From the NCBI GenBank assembly GCA_002479245.1, contig DLMG01000158.1, positions 1-8,741 of the forward strand: a stretch of 8,741 bases of DNA, written 5' to 3'. Of this stretch, positions 1 through 7,500 are shown piece after piece. The stretch comes from Verrucomicrobia subdivision 3 bacterium UBA7542. Lineage in GTDB: Bacteria; Verrucomicrobiota; Verrucomicrobiia; Limisphaerales; UBA11358. The translations under genes and the position numbers were made by a program. The stretch's first letter is position 1. Each line of letters starts with the position of its first letter. The notes under the pieces were generated by a model, which saw nothing but the letters and a program-made list of their open reading frames with translations, did not search any database and was not told the origin of the DNA.

Positions 1-618
1 ATCCACATACAAACCACGTGGCAACCGATGCCGATGCACCCAACTTTCGAATACGTCGTAGCTGGCACGCGTCGTCTCTTCCTCGAAAAACCGCGCCCGC
101 ATCCGGTTGGTCGCATCGTCCACCATCACCATCAGCACGCACGGTTCACGCCGGCCCTCGAACCAGCCGTGGTGCGAACCGTCCAGTTGCACCCTCGCCC
201 CAAAACTCGGCTTGCGCTCCCGCCATTGCCGGTGCTTTTGCCGGCGGCGACGCACCGTCCGCTTCCCGGCCGCCAGCAGCCACCGCCGCAACGTCTCGTG
301 ATCCACCACCAGCCCTTCCCGGGCCGGATGCTCCGCCATCAACGTCGGTTCAAAGTCGGCGTAGCGCTCCTCTTCATAGCGCGCCAGTGCCAGCGCCCGC
401 AACGCCGCCGGCTTGCGCCGCGGACTGGGCTGGCCACGCAGCCGATGCACCAGGCCCGCGTCCCCATCGGCCTGATATCGCCGCCAGATGCGCTTGCTCT
501 GGCGGTAACCCACCCCCATCAACTCGCCCGCCGGCACCAGCGTCAGTTCCTGCTTCGTAACGCCCGCCAGGATCGTCAACCGTTCCCGTTCCTGCCGACT
601 CATTTTCAATGTCTCCAT
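1..618 (-). CDS. ISNCY-family transposase, N-terminal 206 residues (partial)
   Basis: Reading the minus strand from ATG at 618 gives an open frame to base 1 with no stop, so the C-terminus is outside the window. Residues ~23-65 form a helix-turn-helix DNA-binding region (GYRQSKRIWRRYQ followed by GLVHRLRG), then a basic linker (~115-140), then the start of an RNase H-fold DDE catalytic domain. The motif VQLDGSHHGWFEGR at ~143-156 carries the first catalytic Asp (D146); VMVDDATN follows at ~164-171; the window ends at LYVD, where D206 fits the second catalytic Asp. The final catalytic Glu is not visible. Known family members are roughly twice this length. A second ATG at 603 (residue 6) has GGAG nine bases upstream and may be the real start. 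The visible part shows no stop or frameshift, so the copy could be active. It cuts and rejoins DNA to move the element. Confidence 0.85.
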   Translation of the reverse strand, partial: METLKMSRQERERLTILAGVTKQELTLVPAGELMGVGYRQSKRIWRRYQADGDAGLVHRLRGQPSPRRKPAALRALALARYEEERYADFEPTLMAEHPAREGLVVDHETLRRWLLAAGKRTVRRRRQKHRQWRERKPSFGARVQLDGSHHGWFEGRREPCVLMVMVDDATNRMRARFFEEETTRASYDVFESWVHRHRLPRGLYVD

Positions 619-656
619 GTTTATGGCCGGAATGGCTGCCGCAACCCCGCCCAAAA

Positions 657-690
657 GGGGACATTTCTATCGAGTTATCAGGGGGACATT
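657..690. repeat. Paired GGGGACATT direct repeats at the IS end
   Basis: Two identical nine-base copies, 657-665 and 682-690, start 25 bases apart just upstream of the transposase start. Read toward the gene (minus strand) they are AATGTCCCC. Inferred role: transposase binding and part of the terminal inverted repeat. The promoter of the transposase probably also lies in or beside this segment, but I see no convincing -35/-10 pair. Confidence 0.55.
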
Positions 691-757
691 CTCCTGGAGT
701 TCCGACACGGCATGAAGTTTGATTGCCTCGTTTTGCCTGCGCGCCTAATCTCAAAGC

Positions 758-1528
758 ATGTTCGCCTCGCTGATTTTGGATGCGTTAAATCTTGAATATC
801 TGATTTACAATCCGTGGCTGTTGCTGGTGTTCGCCTTCCAGGTCTGGATGTTCGTTGACGCGGTGCGGCGGCAGGAGTGGTTTTGGGCGGTTTTCATCTT
901 CATCGGCTTCGGGTTGTCGGCGGTCCTCTACTACTTTTTCGTCTATCGCGCCGTGCCGTCCGCCACAAGCGGATTTGAACTGCCCGGCGCGCACAGTCGC
1001 CGCCGCATCAAGGAATTGCAGGCGCAAATTCATCACCTCGACAAGGCGCACCACCACTCGCAACTCGGCGACATTTATTTTCAACAGGGCAAACTCGAAA
1101 AAGCCGAGGTCTGTTACCATGCCGCGCTCGAACGGGATTCCGAGGACATTGACACCCGCGCCCATCTCGGCCAATGCCTGCTGCGCCAGAAACGCGCCGC
1201 CGAAGCGCGCCCGTTGCTCGAAGGGGTCATCGCCCAAAATCCGAAACACGATTACGGCTACACCATGATGGCACTGGCCGAAACGCTGTCCACGCTCGGC
1301 GAAACCGATGCCGCGCTCCAAATGTGGCGGCAGGTCACCGCGGAACATTCCTACGCGCGCGCCAAGGTGCAACTGGCCGGGCTTTACCTCGCCAAAAACC
1401 AGCCGGATCTGGCGCGGACGGAATTGAAAGATGTCGTGGCCGACGACGTGCACGCCCCAGCGTTCCAGCGCAAACGCGACCGCGTCTGGGTGTGGCGGGC
1501 GAAAAGTTTAATGGGGAAATTGAAATGA
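758..1528 (+). CDS. Membrane-anchored tetratricopeptide repeat protein
   Basis: This 256-residue protein has two hydrophobic helices near its N-terminus (~16-36 and ~41-65) joined by a short charged turn (VDAVRRQE), giving a hairpin in the inner membrane. That part resembles the PLDc_N-type two-helix anchor (helix, 'VD..RR', W-rich helix, 'YYFFVYR'). A basic/coiled segment (80-98) leads into about four TPR-like helical pairs (~97-232), with typical spacing of G, Y and A (GDIYFQQGKLEKAEVCYHAA; LGQCLLRQKRAAEARPLLE; LAGLYLAKNQPDLARTELK). TPRs bind partner proteins, so a scaffold or assembly role is likely; the partner is unknown. It differs from LapB/YciM in having two membrane helices and no visible metal-binding C-terminal Cys motif. 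The ATG has no Shine-Dalgarno sequence. Only about 67 bases separate it from the IS end, so its native promoter may have been displaced. Confidence 0.85.
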   Translation: MFASLILDALNLEYLIYNPWLLLVFAFQVWMFVDAVRRQEWFWAVFIFIGFGLSAVLYYFFVYRAVPSATSGFELPGAHSRRRIKELQAQIHHLDKAHHHSQLGDIYFQQGKLEKAEVCYHAALERDSEDIDTRAHLGQCLLRQKRAAEARPLLEGVIAQNPKHDYGYTMMALAETLSTLGETDAALQMWRQVTAEHSYARAKVQLAGLYLAKNQPDLARTELKDVVADDVHAPAFQRKRDRVWVWRAKSLMGKLK

Positions 1529-1630
1529 GACGAAAAACTGGCCAAGACCCATGAAGTGCGCGACGCCATCAAGGAAAAATCGAGCAATGTTGCGCGGAAG
1601 TCTGCTGCTTGGCGGCGGCTTGAAAAATGA
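1529..1630 (+). pseudogene. Short coding-like remnant in frame with the TPR gene
   Basis: Directly after the TPR stop, the same frame stays open for 33 codons, reading DEKLAKTHEVRDAIKEKSS followed by NVARKSAAWRRLEK and a TGA. It is rich in charged, helix-forming residues, with the same GC-rich codon use as the genes around it. It has no ATG; the ATG overlapping the TPR stop (1525) is in another frame and ends after nine residues. One inserted or deleted base would turn it into a gene starting at that ATG, so it may be a small gene broken at its start, or a decayed extension of the TPR protein. I do not recognise the sequence. It may also be chance. Confidence 0.3.
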
Positions 1631-1687
1631 ATTGACCATGCCGTTGAACGGGCGATTATTCCAGCATTGGCAATAAAAAATAAAGCC

Positions 1688-2103
1688 ATGAGCACATTCA
1701 TTCGACCTCATTCGCTTGCGGTGACGATGTCGCCGTATTCAGGGAAAACCAAAGTCCTTTACCGCGATTATTTGCAGCAACAGAGTTTTGTCAAAGACAT
1801 CACGGATTCCAGCGCGAAAGTTCAATACGCAATTTCTGAAAATGCTCGTGAAATCATTGCGACACGCGAACAACTTCAAGAACACGGTTTTGAGTTGTTG
1901 GAATTATTGCTTTTTTGGTTTTCAGTCTTATTGATGCGATTTTTGGATTGAGCCAAGAATTGGCTTCTGCGGTAACACTCTTGATTTGGATTTTAGGACC
2001 TGTGATTGGTTTTGTTGTAGGCGCACGGATTAGCAGTTCGGAATGGGGCAGAGATTGGAAGCGTCGTCGTGAAGAAAAAATACGTCGAAAAACCGGCGGA
2101 TAA
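1688..2103 (+). pseudogene. Small two-helix membrane protein gene split by a one-base frameshift
   Basis: An ATG at 1688 opens a frame ending at 1951 that turns hydrophobic and then stops. A second frame, one base back, carries on smoothly from ~1912 to a TAA-adjacent stop at 2103. Joined at the run of six T (1911-1916) they give a 138-residue protein: a soluble N-terminal half (MSTFIRPHSLAVTMSPYSG, then a helical stretch with KVQYAISENAREIIATREQL), two membrane helices (~68-84 and ~92-113), and a basic tail (RDWKRRREEKIRRK) that would sit in the cytoplasm. One extra T in the run restores a single frame. This fits a recent deletion, a sequencing error in a homopolymer, or less likely programmed slippage: the in-frame heptamer T TTT TGG is a poor slippery site. 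The stretch is clearly more AT-rich than its neighbours, suggesting acquisition. No family recognised, no Shine-Dalgarno sequence. Confidence 0.5.
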
Positions 2104-2168
2104 TTCATTATTTCACGAATAGCAAGTCAGCCCTTGCCGTCGGGGTGATTCAAAGTTATTGTCTGGTC

Positions 2169-2387
2169 ATGTTGGATTGGAGCAAATGTGCCGCGGTGGA
2201 ACGCGTCGCCGGAAAAGTCAGCGGCGCGTGGCTGTTCAAAGGCACGCGCGTGCCGGTGGCGGCGTTGTTTGAAAACCTCGAAGACGGCGCGACGGTGGAC
2301 AATTTTCTCGAATGGTTTCCCGGCGTGACCCGCGAACAGGTCGAGGCCGTGCTGGAACACGCCGGACAAAGCCTGGCGATTGCGTAA
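2169..2387 (+). CDS. DUF433 family protein, probable antitoxin
   Basis: This 72-residue protein matches the DUF433 pattern: a short N-terminal strand region, the signature FKGTRVPVAALFENLEDG (23-40; the family core is G-T-R-[IV]-P-V), then FLEWFPGVTREQVEAVLEHA (46-65), which fits the C-terminal helix pair of this winged-helix-like fold. DUF433 proteins are often encoded just before a PIN-like DUF5615 protein, as here, and are thought to be the antitoxin, probably DNA-binding and autoregulatory; that role is inferred from the pairing. The frame is also open from GTG at 2145, but the ATG at 2169 gives the usual family length. No Shine-Dalgarno sequence precedes either. The start of the next gene is nine bases after the stop, so the two form an operon. 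Confidence 0.8.
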   Translation: MLDWSKCAAVERVAGKVSGAWLFKGTRVPVAALFENLEDGATVDNFLEWFPGVTREQVEAVLEHAGQSLAIA

Positions 2388-2396
2388 TCCCCGCGC

Positions 2397-2711
2397 ATGA
2401 AGATTCTTTTCGACCACGGCACGCCCGCGCCGTTGCGCCGTTCACTGCCCGGCCATGAAATTTCCACGGCTTATGAAATGGGCTGGGCAAAATTGAGCAA
2501 CGGCGATTTGCTGGCCGCAGCGGAAAAAGCTTACGACGTTTTCATCACGACCGACCAGAACCTGCGTTACCAGCAAAATCTCTCCGGCAGACGGCTGGCG
2601 GTTCTGGTTTTGCCCACTACCAGTTGGCCGGAAATCCAAAAACACGCGCACAAGATTGCTGACACCGTGAACGCGCTCAAGCCGGGTGACTTCATCGAGT
2701 TGAGTTTCTAA
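2397..2711 (+). CDS. DUF5615 PIN-like protein, probable toxin nuclease
   Basis: This 104-residue protein is full length for the DUF5615 PIN-like family. It begins MKILFDHGTP, where D6 fits the first metal-binding acid (families usually read LLDEN). Then come HEISTAYEMGWAKLSNGDLL (D37 in the second acidic position) and DVFITTDQNL (D53 in the third). The family belongs to the PIN/Mut7-C-like fold of metal-dependent RNases. Together with the DUF433 gene nine bases upstream it forms a likely type II toxin-antitoxin pair. The usual 'D-E-N' of the first motif is changed to D-H-G and the usual 'RD.DF' of the third to TDQN, so activity cannot be assumed. Function is inferred from fold and gene pairing; no target is known from the sequence. 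Confidence 0.8.
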   Translation: MKILFDHGTPAPLRRSLPGHEISTAYEMGWAKLSNGDLLAAAEKAYDVFITTDQNLRYQQNLSGRRLAVLVLPTTSWPEIQKHAHKIADTVNALKPGDFIELSF

Positions 2712-2823
2712 AGGAATCAGTTCCTGGCAATTCCACAAAGACTAGCCCTGCCCCAATTTGGCGGACGGCGGCCACGATTTCATTTTGATTTCCGTCACCG
2801 GCAAAATTTCCTATCCTGCATTC

Positions 2824-4380
2824 GTGCCCAATCTCATCGCCATCGTCGGCCGCCCCAATGTCGGCAAGTCCGCGCTGTTCAACCGCATCGTCGGACGGCG
2901 CATTGCCATCGTCCACGACCAGCCGGGCGTCACGCGCGACCGCATCACCGCCGAGGCCGAATGGCACGGACGCGCTTTCACGCTCGTGGACACCGGCGGC
3001 ATCGGCCTGTTGCGGCGCGAAAAGGCAGGCGACGTCATCATCAAGGCGGCAATGGAGCAGGTGGATCTGGCCGTTGAATCCGCGAACGTCATCATTCTCG
3101 TCGTCAATGTGCAGGAAGGCGTTGTGCCGCTCGACCGCGAAGTCGCGGTAAAATTGCGGCGCAGCGGCAAACCCGTTTTGGTCGCGGTCAACAAGGTGGA
3201 CACGAGCCGCGCGGAAAAAGGCATGGACGAATTTTCCCAGCTCGGCTTCGACAACATTTTCCCGGTCAGCGCGATTCACGGCGAAGGCATCGAAAATTTA
3301 ATGGACACGGCAACGGCGGCGTTGCCAGTCCACAGTCCACAGTCCACAGTCCATGACCAAGCCGATGATATGACTGTGGACAGTGGACTCGGAACTCGGG
3401 ACTCGGTTCTGAAGCTGGCGATAGTCGGAAGACCAAATGTTGGCAAGTCTTCGATTATCAATGCGTTGACAAAATCCGGGCGCGTCATTGTCAGCCCGGT
3501 GCCGGGCACGACCCGCGATGCCATTGACGTGCCGTTCGAAGTTGAAACCGACGGGGTGCGGCAAAAATACATCCTCATTGACACCGCCGGCATGCGCAAG
3601 GCGCGGCGCGTGGACGACTCGGTCGAGTTTTTCAGCGTCCAGCGCGCGGTGGAGTCCATCGAACGTTGCGACATCGCCGTGCTGATTTTGGATGCCGAGG
3701 CCGGCATTTTGGAGCAGGACAAAAAGATTGCGGACAAAATCGTTGAAGCGCGCCGGGCCTGCATCGTGGTCGTCAACAAGTGGGATTTGGTGGCGGAATC
3801 CGTCCGCCAGGTGCGCGAAGAGGAAATCGAGAAACGCAATAAAAAGCAACGGACCGAAGGGCAGGCAAAGATAATATCCACGCTCGGTGAATTCGGCCAG
3901 TGGGTGCAGGACAAATTGTTTTTCCTCGATTACGCGCCGGTGATTTTCACGTCGGCCCAATCCGGTTTTCATCTCGACCGCATGCTTGAGGCCGTGCGTT
4001 ACGTGGCCGCGCAGTTGCAGCAAAAAATCCCGACGGCGATTTTGAATCGCACGTTGCGCGACGCCATCGAGCGCCGCCAGCCGGTCAGCGCGGCGGGGCA
4101 CCGGCTGAAGTTTTTTTACGCGACACAGGTGCGGCAGGCGCCGCCGACGTTTCTGCTGTTCATCAACCGCGACGAATTATTTTCCGACCAGTACAAAAAA
4201 TATCTGGCCGGCGAATTGCGCCGGGCGTTCGGTTACGAAGGCTGCCCGATGGTGCTGGTGCCCAAACCGCGCCCGAAAACCGTTGAGCCGATACGAAAGT
4301 TCAAAACACCCCGCCCGGGCAACCGGACGGATTCGGATCGGAAAAATCGGCGGTCCGGGCGGAACAAACCGCGTCGATGA
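2824..4380 (+). CDS. der: GTPase Der (EngA), ribosome assembly factor
   Basis: Der is an essential GTPase with two G domains in tandem that acts in maturation of the 50S ribosomal subunit. The 518-residue product has every expected motif: G domain 1 with GRPNVGKS (9-16), DTGG (56-59), NKVD (123-126); G domain 2 with GRPNVGKS (202-209), DTAGM (253-257), NKWD (318-321); then a KH-like RNA-binding domain (~403-480) and a basic tail (482-518). I use GTG at 2824 because homologues begin M-P-N-L-I-A-I-V-G-R-P; the frame is open further upstream from TTG at 2758, but those 22 residues do not look like Der. It is longer than usual (about 440-490) for three reasons: a repeat-encoded linker (~168-193), an extra charged segment after NKWD (~328-358), and the tail. 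No Shine-Dalgarno sequence. Confidence 0.97.
   Translation: MPNLIAIVGRPNVGKSALFNRIVGRRIAIVHDQPGVTRDRITAEAEWHGRAFTLVDTGGIGLLRREKAGDVIIKAAMEQVDLAVESANVIILVVNVQEGVVPLDREVAVKLRRSGKPVLVAVNKVDTSRAEKGMDEFSQLGFDNIFPVSAIHGEGIENLMDTATAALPVHSPQSTVHDQADDMTVDSGLGTRDSVLKLAIVGRPNVGKSSIINALTKSGRVIVSPVPGTTRDAIDVPFEVETDGVRQKYILIDTAGMRKARRVDDSVEFFSVQRAVESIERCDIAVLILDAEAGILEQDKKIADKIVEARRACIVVVNKWDLVAESVRQVREEEIEKRNKKQRTEGQAKIISTLGEFGQWVQDKLFFLDYAPVIFTSAQSGFHLDRMLEAVRYVAAQLQQKIPTAILNRTLRDAIERRQPVSAAGHRLKFFYATQVRQAPPTFLLFINRDELFSDQYKKYLAGELRRAFGYEGCPMVLVPKPRPKTVEPIRKFKTPRPGNRTDSDRKNRRSGRNKPRR
3327..3406. repeat. Heptad tandem repeats in inverted orientation inside der
   Basis: Four tandem seven-base units AGTCCAC, AGTCCAC, AGTCCAC, AGTCCAT fill 3327-3354. 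After a 21-base spacer, the reverse-complement type follows as GTGGACA, GTGGACT, CGGAACT, CGGGACT, CGG (3376-3406). The arms 3334-3350 and 3373-3389 can pair at 16 of 17 positions, so the RNA or single-stranded DNA would form a long hairpin. The block codes in frame for Der residues ~168-194 (PVHSPQSTVHDQ... and TVDSGLGTRDSV), the flexible linker between the two GTPase domains. It resembles an intergenic dispersed repeat that landed in a coding sequence without breaking it. Confidence 0.85.
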
Positions 4381-4559
4381 AACATCGTTCGGTTGAATCT
4401 TCCCCCGGCGCGCGTGAATTTTTGAAGGACGGCTTCGTATAAATCGGCGGCGTTGGGAATTGCTGCGCTGAACATCACGATTAACAGGCCTGATACAATT
4501 GCGATTGACAGGTTTAATCCTTGAAAATTTTATACGGTTTGATATAAAACTGTTTCCGC
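4381..4559. other. Intergenic gap between der and the propeller gene
   Basis: These 179 bases carry no credible gene on either strand. The right half is AT-rich and contains a possible promoter (4505-4548). No clear intrinsic terminator for der is seen: the only inverted repeat nearby (4311-4318 with 4355-4362, CCGCCCGG/CCGGGCGG) lies inside the der tail, has a 36-base loop and no following T run. Confidence 0.6.
4505..4548 (+). promoter_or_regulatory. Possible sigma-70-type promoter for the propeller gene
   Basis: Two overlapping options are visible. TTGACA (4505-4510), a perfect -35 box, is followed 19 bases later by TTATAC (4530-4535), which would give a leader of about 18 bases. TTGAAA (4521-4526) is followed 16 bases later by TATAAA (4543-4548), which would start transcription only a few bases before the ATG at 4560. 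The segment is AT-rich compared with its surroundings, and no Shine-Dalgarno sequence follows, which suits a short leader. Promoter rules of this phylum are not well known to me, so this is tentative. Confidence 0.35.
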
Positions 4560-7500
4560 ATGAAGAACATCCCCAGGGAACGATCTTGGGGCGGACTTGC
4601 CGCCATTTTCGCCGCATGGTGTGTTTTTTCAACCGAAGCCGTCCAACTTGTAACCGTACAGGGAACTTCCTTTGCGCCCCAGGCCGGCGGCAGCGGGGAT
4701 TCAGGGCTTTCCATCATCAGCCGGGACGGACGCTATGTTTTATTCGCCAGCACGGCGAACAATCTGACGCTGACGAACAATAATAATTTCGTGCTGCCGC
4801 GCCGGTTAAATGTGTTTCTGCGCGACCGCCTGGCCGGCACCACCACCCTGGTCAGCGTCAATATGGCCGGGAACGGCGGCGGCAATGGGGATTCATTCCC
4901 AACCGGAATTTCGACGAACGGGCAGTTTGCGCTTTTTGAAAGCAGTGCGAGCGATTTGGTTGCCGGCGACACGAATAATGCCAGCGACATATTCGTGCGC
5001 GATGTGGTCAACGGCCTGACGACGCTCATCAGTGTGAGCACCAACGGCAACAACGGCAACGGGACCTCACGCGGTTCGGTGATGACCGGGAACGGACGTT
5101 ATGTTGCATTCGTCAGCACCGCGTCCAATCTGGTGCCCGGCGACACCAACGGCATTGCTGACGTTTTCGTTCGGGATTTGCAGGCGGACACGACGACGCT
5201 GGCCAGTGTCGGCGCGTCCACCAATTCAATTGTACCACCCTTTGGATTAACCTTAACCAGCTTCATCAGTTCGGAATCGCCGGAAATCACGCCGGACGGC
5301 CGGTACGTTGCTTTTTACAGCACTGCCACCAATCTCGTTCCCGGGGTGGCGACAAATGGTGACCTTTTCGTCCGCGATTTGCTCGGCGGCAACACCCTTT
5401 GGGCCAGCACCAACGCTCGCGCCATTGGTCAATCCCTGATCGGCAACTCAAATGTTGTTTCCTGCAATTACAGCATCAGTGACGACGGCCAATTCGTCGC
5501 GTTTGAGGCTTGCACGAATCTCCCCAGCGGTTCAAACGCGCGCGGAATTGTTTTGCGCTACCATGTGCCAACTGGTTTGACCGACATCCTTTGCACAAAC
5601 GCCAGTGTGCCCTTGTCATTTTTCCCAAACCTCCACGATTTGGCGATGACGCCCGATGGACGGTTTACCGCCTTTGTCGGCAATGTTTCCGGGACGAACA
5701 AGGCCATTTATCTTTGGGACGCGCAAACCGGAACGAATACGCTGGTGAGCGCCAAGCTGGACAATTCCGGTCCGGCCAATGGATTTTGCGACGCGCCCGT
5801 GGTTTCAGCCAACGGCCAATTCGTCGCCTTCACCAGCACCGCCACCAATTTGGTCGCCAATACCCTGGCGGGTGATTGGCATGTCTATCTCCGCGACACG
5901 GTAGCCGGTGCCACCCAATTGCTCGATGCCGATACGAATGGAGTTGGCGTTGGCGTGGCTTCGACCATGGCCCCGGCCTTAAGCGCCGATGGCAGCGTCG
6001 TTGCGTTTGATTCCGCAAATTTGTTGCCCGACAACCGCCACCTGAATTACAACGTTTTTGCGTGTGACCTGACGGCTGGCGCAACCGATTTAATCTCCGC
6101 CCGCCAGCCGGCTTTGCCGTCGCAAACGCCCGATGGCCTCAGCGGTCTCACCCCATTTTCCGTGAGCGCCAATGGCCGGTTCGTCGCGTTTTACAGCGAC
6201 GCGGATGACCTAGCACTCAATGACACGAATGGATTTGGCGATGTGTTTGTGCGCGACCTGATCGCCGGCACGAACATTTTGGTGAGTGTGAACACCAATG
6301 GCAACGCCTCCGGGGATGGCCTTTCAACCGACCCGTCCATTTCCAGCAACGGCCAATACGTCGTATTCACCAGCTCGGCCGACAATCTGGTTGCGGGGGG
6401 CACCAACGAGCGGAATGTTTATATTCGTGATTGGCAGGCCGGCACGACGGCACTGATAAGCGTAAGCACGGATGGGCTTAATCCCGGCAACAGCGATTCC
6501 TTTTTGCCCATCCTAAGTGCGGACGGGCGTTATGTTTTATTCCACAGCAAGGCATCCAATCTGGCAACCGGTTCGTCTGGCGGCGTGGAAAATCTGTATT
6601 TCCGCGATTTGCAGACGGGGACCACGTATGCGCTCACATCGGCCCTTGGTGGAATCGGCGCGTATTCGGCGGCTTCCATGACCCCGGACGGCCAATCCGT
6701 GGCGTTTATCGGCACGGCCGTGGGAGGGTCCGGGACATTATTCGTCTGGAATTCACAATCGAAGGCTCTGAGTTACAGCAGCAGCCCGTCTATTCCTTCA
6801 AGCCCGTTCCCGTTTGTTTCCATCAGCCCCAACGGACAAAAACTGGCCTATCTGGCAAATTCGCCGGCAAATTTATACGTCGCGGACCTGGTGGCAAACA
6901 CCGTCTCGACGATCAACCCGAGCGGATCTTTCTCGTCGCACGCGGGGTTGCAATTCAGCAGCGATGGGCGATTTCTCACCTATGCCGGGAAGACGAATTC
7001 CGCAACCGGCGCGCCGAACGTCTTTCTATACGATTTCCAAACCGGAAACAATCTGCTGATCAGCCAGAATTTCAACGCGACCGGCGCGGCCAATACCAAT
7101 TCCGATTCGCCGGCCATCAGTCCCAACGGCCGTTTCATCGCTTATCGCAGTTTTGCCACGAACATTATTCCGGATGATTTCAATAACGTCGCGGACTTGT
7201 TCATTTACGATGCTTCAAACAACGCCACCATTCTCGTGAGCGTGAACGGAGCGGGCAATTCAACCGCGGACGACCGCTCGCTTAAACCGGTCTTCAGCAG
7301 TGACAGCCAGACCCTCTTTTTCCAAAGTTGGGCTTCCGATTTATCCGCCCCCGATTGCAACAGCGACAGCGATATTTTTGCGCTCGACCTCACCGCCCTG
7401 CCCGTGACGGGTCCCGGTGGCGGTGGTTCGACCAATTCAGCGTCCGTCTTTTATGCGCAACTGATTCCCGCCGGCACTTTTAGCCCCAATCCGGCAATCA

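Larger units (their letters stand above)
1..690 (-). mobile_element. ISNCY (IS1202-like) insertion sequence, one end, cut by window edge
   Basis: This is the transposase-start end of an insertion sequence; the rest lies left of the window. It consists of the transposase gene (from 618 leftward) and about 70 bases of terminal DNA with two direct copies of GGGGACATT (657-665 and 682-690). Subterminal repeats of this kind are usual at IS ends and would be transposase binding sites. I place the outer tip near 690 because the second copy ends there and the TPR gene starts soon after, but the exact tip and any target duplication cannot be fixed without the other end. The family call rests on the transposase sequence. 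Confidence 0.75.

Noticed and set aside
374..754. Minus-strand open frame of 126 codons spanning the IS end
   Set aside because: It is another frame of the transposase region extended through the IS terminal repeats, with Gly/Ala-rich low-information sequence.
28..795. Open frame of 255 codons on the plus strand
   Set aside because: It lies antisense to the transposase, is rich in R, P, H and Q without domain features, and runs into the TPR gene. The minus-strand transposase explains the region.
1526..1528. Stop-codon readthrough or selenocysteine at the TPR TGA
   Set aside because: The extension has no homology I recognise, is only 33 codons, and there is no sign of a recoding structure.
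1909..1918. Programmed -1 frameshift in the membrane gene
   Set aside because: The in-frame heptamer is T TTT TGG, where the Trp codon cannot re-pair after slipping, and no strong downstream stem is evident. A simple one-base loss is more likely.
2758..2823. N-terminal extension of Der from TTG
   Set aside because: The 22 extra residues do not resemble Der, and the GTG at 2824 begins precisely at the conserved M-P-N-L-I-A-I-V-G start.
3327..3406. CRISPR array
   Set aside because: The units are seven bases, contiguous, without spacers, and lie inside der.
2692..4101. Long minus-strand open frames opposite der
   Set aside because: They mirror the der coding sequence; der matches its family along its whole length, and long antisense frames are expected in GC-rich genes.
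4311..4362. Intrinsic terminator at the end of der
   Set aside because: The 8-bp arms enclose a 36-base loop within the coding sequence and no T run follows.
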